From Centroberyx gerrardi (Eukaryota; Chordata; Actinopteri; Beryciformes; Berycidae), in NCBI RefSeq assembly GCF_048128805.1, contig NC_136016.1, forward strand, positions 17,754,176 to 17,818,175: DNA of 64,000 bases, written 5' to 3'. The translations under genes and the position numbers were made by a program. Every line of letters starts with the position of its first letter. Position 1 is the first letter of the stretch. Positions 54,701 to 63,647 of this stretch are shown in pieces. The notes below the pieces were generated by a model. It made no database searches, was not told where the DNA came from, and saw nothing but the letters and a program-made list of their open reading frames with translations.

Positions 54701-57700
54701 TCATGACACACTGCTCTGACTTCAAAGTGAACTAAGAGAAAGCAGTTCATCACTGGGATATAGGCTATTGTCACCTCATGTCTAAGTTATCATGCAGAGA
54801 TGGTGGTAGAAGTTGATCTGGAGACAGTGTCAATGAAGAATTGCAATATCATGTTTTATTTTCCTTATCACACTTATGTTCTCCCTTGGAAATCATTTAG
54901 AAAATTGAAAAAGGTGACAATGCTAGTACACAACATAGACCATATTTGTTTTCTGCTTGGAGATTAGTCCTCTATAGTTACATTTAGATGACAGGCATAT
55001 TCAACCCACTCACAATACAGTGTGGGTGTGTGTGTGTGTTCATTGTCACATCCAGATCACGGACGTTCTTCCTGGAATGATTCTGAAGAAGATATTTGCA
55101 TTCTAAGCGTAGAGGCACCATCTGAACATTCAGAACATGGGCTACATGCAAATATCTGATAAACAATTTCCTGCAGTCTCGCACCGACAGCTTACTGGGA
55201 CGTTACTAATATGGTACAATACAGGAGAAAGGTCCGCACCGAGCCCTCGCCCAAGCTATGACTAGAGGAAACTCGTAACTGACGGAAAGCCTGCTGCATA
55301 CAGTCTTGGTAACAAGAATTCACCACAAAGAAAACAGAATGATTTGTGAAACTTGCAGACACAATAAAAAATAATCCACAAAAGCAAACACCATTTACCA
55401 CATTCAGAAATAAGTATGTCTTGCTAATAAACCGTTAACTACTCATTATGAAATCCTGACTTACCCCTCTCACCCCCACATTCACTTGGCTAACATCCCT
55501 ATGTGTAATTTATGTTTTGGGTTTTTTTTTTTTGTTGTTTTTCAATATGAATCATGGCCCCAATGGTTTTCTCAACCACACTGCTGAAATACTTGGGTTT
55601 ACAATAGAATCTCACTAATCAGAGCCTCTCAGGAATGGAGGTCATTCAAACCAGTGATATGTTGAGATAACTGAAACACAATGATATACTGAGGCAAAGC
55701 TAATTCAAATATGAAACAGGCATGCACATGTTTTCCAAAAATGCTTTATATGGTGTCAACTGCAGATGACAGGTCTTTAACTTGATGCGCAGCCTCAAAA
55801 ATATAATTGGAACGATTGCACACACTCAATATAAAATATCTTCTACTTGACATTTTCTGTTCATTATACCACTGTATGCATTAGGCCTTTCATCAGTAAT
55901 GACAGCATACATCTCTGATATGAGAAGTATGAACCATTTGCAAATTTTGGCTGATAAGTAATTCACACTAGGACTTCAAACAACTGGGTGGAGGCCTTGT
56001 CAGATTAGACTCGACCTTCTCAATGTTGCTTGAGTTAGCCTAACGAGCTCCAAATCCACTCAAAGGTTATATGCGTTACATAACATTCCTCAAATTCTGA
56101 AGATAAGTCTGTCTGCAGCTTGCTTACTTATCGTACACGAAGAAAGCAAACAAGCCTAAGCCCGCGTCTCTCTCCATGATCACGAAAGGACGGAAATCTG
56201 AGAAGCAACTGAGTTAGCTATAAGGGCACAAATTTGCCCATAGCTCCTGGAAACCAGATATCCAACACCTAAGCTCAAAGAGACAGAAAGGAGTAATCAA
56301 TCTGCACAATCTGGTTAGCAGTCCAAGGCAAATCTTTCAGAAGCAGAGATCCCAAGGAAACCGCCGGAATCTGAATACTTTGGAGGTAGAGGAGGAAAAG
56401 TCCACCAGAAACCAAGCACCGAGGAATAACACCAAAGCAGGCTACGCCTATGAACTGAGATAAATTCCCAATATCATGTAAATGTATCTGCTCTGGGGCT
56501 CCCCACCAAAACAAGAGGTGGAAAAGATATACTTTTAACTAGCAAACGGCCAAAGCCCCTCTCCATCCCTGAAAACGAGGTCATGGGCAGGTGGGGGACG
56601 GCACCCAACCCATGAAGTCCCTCTGACTCAGGGAAAATACATTCTACTCTTAATCCTTTAAAATTCTCTGCCTGGGGAGCCACAGATACCTACGGCTGGG
56701 CACAGGAAAGAACAGGGGCAACAGAGGCGCTTTGAACTGGGAGTGAGGGGATTAAAAAGTATTAGTCAGCCAGCATCACAGTCTGTGGATCTATGTGGTT
56801 GAGTACTAACAAGTACCCATCCTCTCCAAAAAACCCTGTTAAAACTGTATCTAACAGTGGTAAACTGATGCTGTATAACATGCCCTAAAAGAATGATGTT
56901 GCCTCCAATGTCCCCATATCAAACGAAGATTAGAAAACTAGAATGGACATATAAAATTAATCATAAACATGTGATTAGGTTATCTTTATGGCTTCATTAA
57001 CAGACAAAAAGCACACCAGAGGCCAATAACTGAGAGTAAGAGTTGGAAAAAAGGCATTCAGTGCATGTTCATCAGGATGCAACCCTGCTAGTGTTATCAG
57101 TCAGGCTTCATCAGCATTTGCATCCAGCCTTTAACTGTTATTTGCAAATGGTGGGTTCGACTTGCTAGGGCTGATTCTTGTAAACATTTGGAGAGGCACA
57201 CAGGCAAGCATGTGGACAAGAAACTGACGTCATTTTTATTTTGCACTCTACTCTCAAAGAATCTAAGCAACACAACGGAGTCCATGGCTTTGCAGAGGAA
57301 TAAAGCAGGCCGGGTAATGCTGAGTAACACATTCTAATGGACTGAAGGGAAAACAAACAGGATCTCTGTAACCTTCCATTGCTTACACAGAGAAACACTG
57401 ATTAACCAAGTAGACTATCATTTTCTAGAGTGGGATTCAAGCAATTTAAGGCATTATTTGAAACCTTTCAGTGTTCATTAGGCTGTGGGCTATTTTAAGA
57501 ATGTGTTCCTTTTGTCTTTGACTTGCCAATAACTGTGAAACTTTACATTTCAAAACATGTGGAAAGCCTGGATGCAAAGGGCCAGATAAGTGGGTGAGGG
57601 TCATGGGTGGAGTGAGATGCATCAGCCATTTCACAAGGGATTATCCCTAAACCACAGGATATGCAAATGAGAAAATGAGTGTTTGTCATCTGACATATGG

Positions 57701-60229
57701 AGGAGTGCCAGGCCCGACAGAATTCATTACAGGCAATATGCTTTTGACAGACTTATCTGGATGATGACCCAAATCCTAATTCTTGAACACTCACCAAATA
57801 TAGATTACATACTAATCCAAGCATGGTTTTAATAATATGTGGCAGTATTAGCCAATCCATTAAAACCAGTGTTCAGAGCTGCTTTGTAGGAAACATAGGA
57901 GAAGAATAGTTATGATGGTCAGAGTTGCCACTAAATTTACTAAGCTGATTTAGCCATAAAGAAAGAAATGGGCCTACAGGCTATTGCTGCCTCCTGCCTA
58001 TATAGCAAATGCTTTGAATTTAAAGTGTAGACCAGAGCACTAGAGGGTTCAAGTTACCTCTGCTTTATTATGTGTCAGGGTAACATAAACCCAATGCAGC
58101 TCATCCAAACATTTAGACAAATAAGTGAGTGCCATTTTGAGAGAGAACAGATTATTGTATTGTACCAGATGCAACCAGTACTTATTGATAGAAGACTTCT
58201 CTCTAAATGAAAACGTACATGTCAGAGACCAAGTATCAGTCAAAATTATTAAACTAAACCTGGCTGATTCAGGCTACTCATTTTGTTTGAAGCAATATCT
58301 TTTGGTTTCAAAACACATGATTGGCCCTTATGCAACTTGAAATTATCAAACTGTGACATCAGACGGATGGATTTCAGCTAATGGAATTAACCATGCATTT
58401 ACAGGAAGCTCTCTGAGGTACAGTGTAAAATCAATAATAAATCATTTAGGTAGATGGACCTCTTTTGGTCTCACGTACAACTTCAGCATGCATTGTCCAG
58501 TAACTGCCTGCTCAAAAGAAAGAAATCAACACAAAAAACAAACAAACAGAAATCTCACCTGATCAGCACCATAGGCAGCAGCGAACTCCATAAACTCCTC
58601 AATACGAACAAAGCCATCTCCATCTTGGTCTAAAGCATCAAACACAGCTTTAAGTGGAGAGACATCTTCCTCCCTCGTATTCACGTCGGAAACCATGGGC
58701 ATGGAGTCAGCTACCACCATTTTAGAAAGGGAAATCGTCTCCACGTTTTGCTCACTAGTCCATCCAGGCTCAGGAGAAGAACTGCCCAACTCCTGCACTG
58801 GAAAATCAAAAGTAGCCACTTTGTGACAATCTGATTCTGCAAGCTGGTTGGAGTCCGTCGACCTCTCCCCATCGCTCTGCTCAGTTTGCAAATTAGGATC
58901 GCTTTCATTCTGCACACCCTCCGGTGGTTTCAAGTCCCAAGTTTCCTCATCATGGAGTTCATCTGTGGTCAAGCACAGATCCAAAGCCACTGACTCATCC
59001 CCCTGATTTTTGGCTTCTGAGCAAATTTTGCCTTCCATCAAATCTTTACAATCATTCTCCGCAGAACAACTGTTACTGGGCAAGTCACCCTGGACAAAGG
59101 CATCTCCATCTCGGGGCGCCCTTAGTGATGAGGGTTCAGTTGACGAACTAAGAACAAATGAGTCATCCTCACTTCGGTGCTCTGAAGTCAGACTTGCAAT
59201 TACAGTTGCCAGTGTGTGTTCCTCCTCTAACGCCTCTGTTGGGGAATCTAATGGCGCACCTGTGCAGACAAGAGAGGCAGGAGTGGTGGGGCAGAGGCTG
59301 AGGTTGCTGTCACAATCAGGAACCTTTAAATCCAACAAAGGCACAGATCCTTCCAAAAACTCTGGTGGCGTGCTGATGTGGTTGTGCAGGAAGCAATTCT
59401 CGGGTAAACCTTGTGGCGTAGTGTTACTGGCTATGGGCAGATCAGTCACCGGTTCCAGGAATAAACCTTTGTCCCCGGTTTCAGGTGACAAAGTCTCCCC
59501 GCCCTGTGAGGGAGGGAGGCCTGTGTGCTCCTCTAGTGACAGGAGTACCTGCTCCTCACTGACACCCTGTGGGTTGACCTCACCTGTTCGCTCTGGGATG
59601 AGACAAGAAGGGGGCTGTTCACATGAGAGGAGATCTACCAACAGAAAGGAAGCCTCTGTGTTGGTCTCAGAAGTCCTCTCTGAAATCTTCAATGGAGAAG
59701 AGGGTTCACTGAGGGATATCAGCTCCCCCTGACTGCTCGGGACACTTGTGTCCTCGGGAGGGGCATCCTGTGTCGGACTGAGTTCCTCGCAGGCTGAGTT
59801 TTCCCCAACTAAATCAGTGAGGCTGGGGGAAAACAGCCATGACAGAGCACAGTCACCTATATCATCCCTTAGTCCATCAGTTTTTTCTGTATAAGACAAT
59901 TCTTCTAAAAGTGTACTTTGGAGAGCACCTTGGGAATTTGTGGACTGATCTCCCTCCAACTGCGAGACATCGTCTCCACAAGAATAACCGGAGATCTCTA
60001 TGAGGCTGTCCAAATTTAAGGGCTCGTCCTGGAAAATCTCTTCCTCTTCACTATGTTGACATGTGTGATCCGGGTCAACATTTTTGAAATCCAAACCTGT
60101 CTGACCGGTCTTGTTTTGAGGCAACATGCCTTCTTTGTCTGAATCCAGGGTGTGAAATCCAAGGGGAAACGGCTGTTCTGACTCCCACTCTGAATGCCCC
60201 AAAGGGCCAGACAGAACTGTCGGTTCCAT
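32200..60229 (-). CDS. rab11fip3: RAB11FIP3 (class II Rab11 effector, arfophilin-1)
   Basis: RAB11FIP3 binds Rab11 and Arf GTPases on recycling endosomes, links them to dynein and delivers membrane to the cytokinetic furrow. Fourteen coding exons join in phase to 1120 aa: 58559-60229, 50849-50942, 46601-46677, 43009-43181, 38374-38577, 35893-36030, 34752-34787, 34473-34566, 33890-34134, 33376-33457, 33037-33174, 32682-32837, 32426-32566 and 32200-32313 (stop 32200-32202). Order: acidic Ser-rich N-terminal region, EF-hand pair (loops at residues 534-545 and 566-577), a conserved acidic linker (NEVTDSAYLGSESTYSECET), coiled coil, and the C-terminal Rab11-binding domain. The start is fixed by an in-frame TAA directly before the ATG. 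It is longer than human FIP3 (756 aa), mostly in exon 1. Synteny with DECR2 and the linker distinguish it from FIP4. Confidence 0.96.
33037..34787 (-). CDS. rab11fip3: RAB11FIP3 coiled-coil exons
   Basis: Exons 34752-34787, 34473-34566, 33890-34134, 33376-33457 and 33037-33174 encode KRLSSKKVARHLLQ, then a long heptad-rich coiled coil (ENLHLVHRANALEEQLKEQE, LQQLDEENSELRSCVPCL, KLSHERHQNQKEKECTQE). This is the dimerising segment that in FIP3 also contributes to motor and exocyst contacts. The match to human FIP3 is close throughout. Confidence 0.94.
34250..34440. repeat. SINE/LINE-like interspersed repeat in a RAB11FIP3 intron
   Basis: The words GAGGTGCCCTTGAGCAGGGC followed by ACTTAAACCC, and the end CCCTGGATAAAGGTAAA, match the familiar core and tail of teleost SINEs and their LINE partners. 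The same core (CTTGAGCAAAGCACTGAA) occurs inverted in the SINE at 61.8-62.0 kb. Ends are not defined. Confidence 0.5.
35038..35172. mobile_element. MITE with GATCTAGGATCAG-type inverted termini
   Basis: The left end reads ATTTATCAAGTGTC, then AGTGCTGATCTAGGAT. The right end is the imperfect inverse, ATCCTAGATCAGCATG then TTTTGATAAATGCAG. The total length is about 135 bp. Copies of this palindromic element are common in fish genomes as far as I recall. No clear target duplication was identified. Confidence 0.6.
35893..36030 (-). CDS. rab11fip3: RAB11FIP3 exon with FIP4-like CxxC segment
   Basis: This exon (acceptor AG 36031-36032, donor GT 35891-35892, phase 2 in and out) encodes SAPAPLPDCF, then REEALDFFCSQCHKQISRLE and a short amphipathic end. 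It resembles the LDVYCSQCCKKINLLNDLEA stretch of human FIP4, and I do not recall a counterpart in canonical human FIP3. A second acceptor at 36000-36001 would start in another frame and does not fit the 38374-38577 exon. Confidence 0.85.
36698..36747. repeat. (GT)25 microsatellite
   Basis: Fifty bases of uninterrupted GT dinucleotides lie in a RAB11FIP3 intron. Pure tracts of this length are usually highly polymorphic. Confidence 0.97.
36990..37220 (+). repeat. LINE-type 3' tail remnant
   Basis: The stretch ends GGGCCAATTTTCCCACAGGG then ATCATTAAAGTTTCATCT, which resembles the characteristic 3' end of fish L2/Maui-like LINEs (a TTTCCC..GGGAT-AATAAAG tail with a TATC-type terminus). No reverse transcriptase frame remains. 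Confidence 0.5.
38374..38577 (-). CDS. rab11fip3: RAB11FIP3 linker exon (VTVIGGEE block)
   Basis: The exon encodes FSLNSELHNHSLVTVIGGEE followed by an acidic EQFEDFGES block; human FIP3 has a matching VITVIGGEEHFEDYGE. The remainder is a Ser/Glu-rich disordered stretch. Phase is 2 at both ends, so skipping this exon would keep the frame. Confidence 0.92.
39713..39830 (-). CDS. Candidate alternative exon of RAB11FIP3
   Basis: A 118-bp open segment lies between a good acceptor (ggggttttgtctccag, AG at 39831-39832) and a strong donor (CAGG then GTAAGTGG). Entered in phase 2 it would encode SCSKAFTPGQWKAFKDAFSL and end GPEYGAEFGPEYR. It leaves phase 0, which does not fit the next constitutive exon at 38577 but does fit the second acceptor at 36000. 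A second frame is also open. I do not recognise the peptide, so this is a candidate only. Confidence 0.25.
40416..40778. mobile_element. Tc1/mariner-type MITE, 363 bp
   Basis: The element starts TACACTACCAGTCAAGTTTC and ends with the inverse CTTTTGACTGGTAGTGTA. It is flanked by TA on both sides (40414-40415 and 40779-40780), the target of Tc1/mariner transposases. Interior blocks such as TTTTCATTGTGTTAAAG belong to a MITE family widespread in fish. It has no transposase. Confidence 0.85.
43009..43181 (-). CDS. rab11fip3: RAB11FIP3 linker exon (NEVTDSAYLGSESTYSECET)
   Basis: This 173-bp exon carries the most diagnostic FIP3 linker, NEVTDSAYLGSESTYSECET followed by FTDEDT, almost identical to human FIP3. 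It ends with an acidic ETDSGIEATLHDPEDG stretch. It enters in phase 0 and leaves in phase 2. Confidence 0.94.
43182..46600 (-). other. RAB11FIP3 intron with a Penelope-like remnant
   Basis: No exon was found in this 3.4-kb intron. The human linker has about five extra residues (FVTYE) here relative to the joined fish exons; a microexon was looked for by eye and not found. The Penelope-like remnant lies at 45160-45760. Confidence 0.65.
45160..45760 (-). mobile_element. Degenerate Penelope-like retroelement 3' end
   Basis: On the minus strand, 45572-45712 encodes LIERHPVEEGG, then KVEAKWIYRLNVMCPNRLNE and a stop. This resembles the W-I-x-x-L-x-x-x-x-P-x-x-L-N-E end of the GIY-YIG region of fish Penelope-like elements. 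Downstream comes GGGCTGAAACGTTTGTGTTT at about 45330-45350 and the TACGAGTGCGAACCTTTC block, which fit the usual 3' region. The upstream reading frame is broken. It is a dead 5'-truncated copy. Confidence 0.65.
46601..46677 (-). CDS. rab11fip3: RAB11FIP3 small linker exon
   Basis: This 77-bp exon encodes PEPQLYDVHYSPGDG, then GCPEEYDE, corresponding to the human stretch ending CPDEFDD. Acceptor AG is at 46678-46679 and the donor is GTGGGG at 46595-46600, a weak donor. Phase 1 in, phase 0 out. Confidence 0.88.
46678..50848 (-). other. RAB11FIP3 intron
   Basis: No exon, RNA gene or defined mobile element was recognised in this 4.2-kb intron. A CA run lies at 50800-50820, near its 5' end in the transcript. 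Confidence 0.65.
50849..50942 (-). CDS. rab11fip3: RAB11FIP3 second EF-hand exon
   Basis: The exon encodes VKDLTKFLDPSGLGVISFED and FHRGISAISNG, the second EF-hand. Its loop DPSGLGVISFED lacks several oxygen ligands (Leu at position 5, Asp at 12), so calcium binding at this loop is doubtful; human FIP3 has the same DPSGLGVISFED. It enters in phase 0 and leaves in phase 1. Confidence 0.95.
51041..51213. mobile_element. Palindromic MITE (long inverted arms)
   Basis: The left arm 51041-51103 (CAGTGGTTCTTAAATCCGGT to ATTCTGCCAGGTA) and the right arm 51150-51213 are imperfect inverse copies separated by about 46 bp. Shared blocks include GTACTGCTGGTTTT and ATTCTGCCAGGT. The arms match a common fish foldback repeat. 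Target duplications are not clear. Confidence 0.75.
53110..53220 (+). repeat. LINE-type 3' tail remnant
   Basis: The end GCAAGGCAAATTCCTGTAAA followed by AGGCTCAATAAATGAAAAC resembles the tail of fish non-LTR elements. It is short and 5'-truncated. Confidence 0.4.
53570..53845 (+). repeat. LINE 3' end remnant (L2-like)
   Basis: The stretch with CACTTCTTAAAACCCATTTT and CTCTGTAAAGCGCATTGTAA, then a CATAAATAAATG end, resembles the 3' end of teleost L2-type LINEs (consensus core CTGTAAAGCACTTTGTAA). No coding part remains. Confidence 0.5.
58559..60229 (-). CDS. rab11fip3: RAB11FIP3 first coding exon, 557 codons with EF-hand 1
   Basis: This single exon encodes residues 1-557. Residues 1-520 are Glu/Asp/Ser/Leu-rich and apparently disordered, with repeated acidic-Leu patches. 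The conserved part is the last 35 residues, LKAVFDALDQDGDGFVRIEE then FMEFAAAYGADQ, with a canonical EF loop (Asp at 1, 3, 5; Glu at 12). The human N-terminal part is about half as long and rich in Pro/Gly. An in-frame TAA directly abuts the ATG. A likely acceptor for the exon is at 60401-60402, giving a 171-base 5' UTR segment. Confidence 0.95.
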
Positions 60230-61620
60230 TTATATTGATTTTCTTCCCTTGCAAACTTGAGAAAGTTGGTGACGTCTTATCTCCAAGTCAAAATCCAATT
60301 CTTCAGTTTTAATATTGTCATGATTTTACATGGCACTACACATCTTCACTGGAATCTTTGAATTATGAGTGTGGAGGATTCCTACCATCATTGTCTAGTT
60401 CTGAAATTTAAAAAAGCTGACAAATCTTAATGTTAAGTAACAGTGACTAGTGACAGGATAAGGTTGAATAACAGTTTTAAGTAACAAGTAGGCTCAGAAA
60501 CAATGTCAGTGAGGCGACAGATTAACAAAAAGTTCTGGGCAATATAAGCTTTTGCTGTTTTCACTTCATTGGTTGCCAACCACATCTCGATAATAATGTT
60601 ACCTAAATTCAAAATTCATAACTGTTTCGCCTACACGACAGTTTCACTGATGTATAAATCTGTTTTGACTCAGTATGTCCCTCTCTGTCATGGCAGGTCC
60701 ACTCCTGGTTGTTGCCAAACGCTCCTGCTTCCACACATCCAATGTCAACATGCTTCACTTTGGCCTGAAAGCTAGCGACATAACACTTCAGAACGACACT
60801 GACCAACACAGAACATCTCTCCTAGTAAGCCAATTTGAAACCAAACAAACTAAGCAACCACTGTTTGTCAACATTAGCCTTCTTAGCCAATTATCTAATC
60901 TTATCCATCGCAAGCTAATTTGCCGTGAAGCGCAAACAGCGCAGCGCAGCAACGGCGTCGGTGCCCAAAGCCAGTATCAAGACTGGAAATATCTTATTAC
61001 AAAGCGACTGACTAAATATAAGACCGAGTGGCAAATTTCCAACTAGAAACGAGTAAATGCTAGCAGCTAACTCCTCCTTCGAGCATCCCACTTCTTTCGT
61101 GCCATTGGGCAGGGAAGCTGCTAAACAGCTAGCTAGCGAAATTAGCTTATTAGCTAGCTAGCACGCCAAATAGTCCATCTTCTTTCCCTCTCTATAACGA
61201 GACACAGAATGTTACAATATTCCCCGATTTTAAAGGGTAAATACGGAACTGTTCGTCTTTAAGGCAGTCCAATGTTTATATCCGCATTTTGATGCCGTTT
61301 TCCAACAACCATCCACCTGTGTCTTGTCACCAGACAGGCCAGACGAGTCTCGGGACGAAACCGTCCCTTCCTCCACGATTTCTTCAGTTATTCTCGTCCC
61401 AAAAAACACAGCTGTTACACCTTCGCACGTCGAAACCCACGATAATATCGACAGCAGTCTCAAATACAGCCAGAAAGCTCCATCATATGCCAATTACTCT
61501 CCACCGATAACAGACACCGAAAGCTCTCGCATCAGCATCAGCAGTGTCCCATCCTCCTCCTCCTCCAGCCGCATACAAACCAGTGACGTTTCACGCAAGC
61601 GTAGAAAATAACCCGCAGTA
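60230..61620 (-). promoter_or_regulatory. RAB11FIP3 5' UTR and promoter region
   Basis: A minus-strand acceptor (ttttaaatttcag) at 60401-60402 suggests that a 5' UTR exon lies further upstream. The interval 61060-61165 has GCTAGCTAGC-type words as at the IFT140 and TELO2 starts, and 60930-61620 is less AT-rich, with more CpGs. A transcription start somewhere in 61.0-61.6 kb is likely but not located. Open frames on both strands at 61230-61611 lack recognisable homology. Confidence 0.4.
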
Positions 61621-61794
61621 TCATTGGGTTTATAGCGATCAATAAAGACTTTATGATTGGCGGTCGTGCACAATGACTCACAACAGTGATACAAATTAAC
61701 CTCCACTTGCATAATTAATATGGAGAACGACAGACAAGTATAATGTGATACTTTATTTAGATACCTGTAAGAAAAATCTCGTTTACCTGCCCTC

Positions 61795-61972
61795 CACCCT
61801 CCACTGAGAGGTCAAAGGTCAGAGTCAGCTCCATAACAGCGCCCTTCGAGCTGGTAGGGATTCAGTGCTTTGCTCAAGGACACTTCAGCAGGATGGAGGT
61901 TTGCCAACACAGGATTTGAACCTGACTTCGTTCTCTAATTTAAGGACAGTCTCTTTAATTACTAAACTACCC
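61795..61972 (-). mobile_element. tRNA-derived SINE carrying a DR1 site
   Basis: Read on the minus strand, the element opens GGGTAGTTTAGTAATTAAAG with a box A-like TAGTTTAGTAA (61959-61969). A box B GGTTCAAATCC follows at 61912-61922, 47 bases on, the spacing of a tRNA gene promoter. Then come the common SINE core CTTGAGCAAAGCACTGAATC, an AGGGCGCTGT block and TGACCTTTGACCT. It is probably a 5'-intact tRNA-derived SINE; target duplications were not resolved. Confidence 0.7.
61809..61821 (+). promoter_or_regulatory. Perfect DR1 (AGGTCA-A-AGGTCA)
   Basis: AGGTCAAAGGTCA is the ideal DR1 element bound by HNF4 homodimers and PPAR-RXR or RXR heterodimers. It sits within the SINE at 61795-61972, about 0.2 kb upstream of the presumed RAB11FIP3 promoter region and 0.9 kb from the DECR2 3' end. 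The word is visible in the sequence; activity is not. Confidence 0.45.
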
Positions 61973-62686
61973 AAATGTAATTCAAATATAAATTTAATAT
62001 GAATCTGATATTGTGGGGGTTTTCATGGGGAAATAGGAGATCTATCATTTTGAGATCATAAAAATAGTTTACCAACATATGGATGCATTTGTAACATGTA
62101 ATATTTTGGCGCCCCCATCTGACGTGTAATGAACGTAGCATCTAGTATTAAATAGAATATTTTTTGTTCAGGCTTGAGGCTGCTTACCTGGGCCTGAGCA
62201 CGGTGTTATGAGAAACATTTAACCTACCTGACTTGCATTAAAAACAGCCTGCTCTGTCATATAATTACAATTCAAGCTCAAACAATCAAGGAAGTGGCAA
62301 AAAGAACACAGGAGACAAACATCTGCCGACAACAAATGAATTGTGGTACTGGAATCAAACTGCAGTCACAATTAAATATAATTATAAAAGTTTTATTAAT
62401 ATAGAGGTTCTGAAAAAATTACATAAAAACGGCAAGTGATTAACATGGCTGTAGCTGAAATACATGATGACAAATAACAGCACTGTGAGGGGTGAGTTAT
62501 CCATGACTTCATACATAATTCGGGTCCATCACTGGGGTTTTGAACACATTTAATATTAAGATATTTTCTACATTGTAGTAAGTACATTAGTGTTGAACTT
62601 CTCCAGCCACTTAACCTTAAACCTGTATCAGATCACATAGACCACAAATGGCATATCAGTGTTACAGATGGCCCCTAATTTGCCCT
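61973..62686. other. Spacer between RAB11FIP3 and DECR2
   Basis: AT-rich sequence with no gene, RNA gene or defined repeat recognised. A minus-strand AATAAA at 62390-62395 could be a distal DECR2 polyadenylation signal. Confidence 0.5.
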
Positions 62687-62692
62687 TTTATT
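62687..62692 (-). terminator. decr2: DECR2 polyadenylation signal AATAAA
   Basis: This minus-strand AATAAA lies 320 bp after the DECR2 stop codon and is the best nearby signal. A second one lies at 62390-62395. Confidence 0.5.
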
Positions 62693-63011
62693 TTCAATTT
62701 TTACTTGTCTCTTTTCTTTTCAGATGACCAATAACCTGAAAGAAAATAAGAGAGACCAGCGGATTAGTATGGATTGCACTGTATTGATGTCAGTCTTCTG
62801 TAAACACTCTCTTTAAGGTGCTTTAACACTCTATTTATGCACAATTATTCAAGTCTAATGCAGGACTTTAATGTTACATCACTCTCCAAATCAGGACATT
62901 GACACTATCCACCAACACACTCACTCTCAGTCACACCATCCTTCCATACGGACCTCAAGCTGCACCTCCTCCTACACACCTGGGTCAGGAGGAGGACATG
63001 GGGGCCCTTGT

Positions 63012-63605
63012 TCACAGTTTAGCGGATTTAGAGGAGGCTATACCCAACAGCATGGAGACGTCATTAGCCGAGGTCAGCCACGACCCGCCGTCTGCCACCA
63101 GGATGGCTCCAGTCACGTAGGAGGAGGCCCGGCTGGCTAAGAACAGAACGCCGTGGGCCATCTCCGTCTTGTTGCCCGCTCGTTGCAAAGGAATGGACCG
63201 GAAAGCACCAGCAGCCTCCCCTCTAGGGCCGCCTGAGGGATTTAAAGGGAAAAATCCATCCTCAGATACTCTTATACTGTTATGTATCATCAATCTTTGA
63301 TGTTCAATGCACTCCAGGAGTTATTTGGCAATGAAATTTGTTGTAATTTGCTTTTTTTGGTGTATCCACTTTCCCTCTTTTGATTCCAATAATTTAATTC
63401 ATTCAACATCCGAACCAACGGGCAAACTGAGAATGCAGCAAAATATGTAAAAATATAGGCCATTTCATGGTTTCACAATGGCTGAAATTGATTTGGGCCT
63501 AGTGGTGCTTTCAATCAAAAACATTGGAAGTGCATTTTAGATGTTCAGGCTGTTCTTGAATGAGTGCAAATGTGTATTTGATGTTTTCAATCAGCTTTGA
63601 ACAGC

Positions 63606-63647
<42 letters not shown>

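Larger units (their letters stand above)
50943..58558 (-). other. First coding intron of RAB11FIP3 (7.6 kb)
   Basis: This is the largest intron of the gene in the window. It contains a palindromic MITE at 51041-51213 and LINE-type tails near 53120-53215 and 53570-53840. No conserved exon was seen; the frames are short and low in coding character. Confidence 0.7.

Noticed and set aside
59010..59732. 240-codon open frame on the plus strand
   Set aside because: It is antisense to the RAB11FIP3 first coding exon, whose frame joins in phase to the EF-hand exons; the long antisense frame follows from that exon's composition.
61230..61611. Open frames on both strands near the RAB11FIP3 promoter (up to 95 codons)
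   Set aside because: No recognisable homology, overlapping each other, in a less AT-rich region where stops are rarer. Better explained as promoter or 5' UTR sequence.
61787..61833. Apparent minus-strand mini exon beginning ATGGAGCTGACTCTGACC with a CAG-GTAAAC donor
   Set aside because: Most of the frame lies in the body of the SINE at 61795-61972, so it is repeat-derived; RAB11FIP3 already has a supported start at 60229.
61912..61972. Functional tRNA gene suggested by A and B boxes
   Set aside because: The acceptor and anticodon stems do not pair and a SINE core follows, so this is a tRNA-derived SINE head rather than a tRNA gene.
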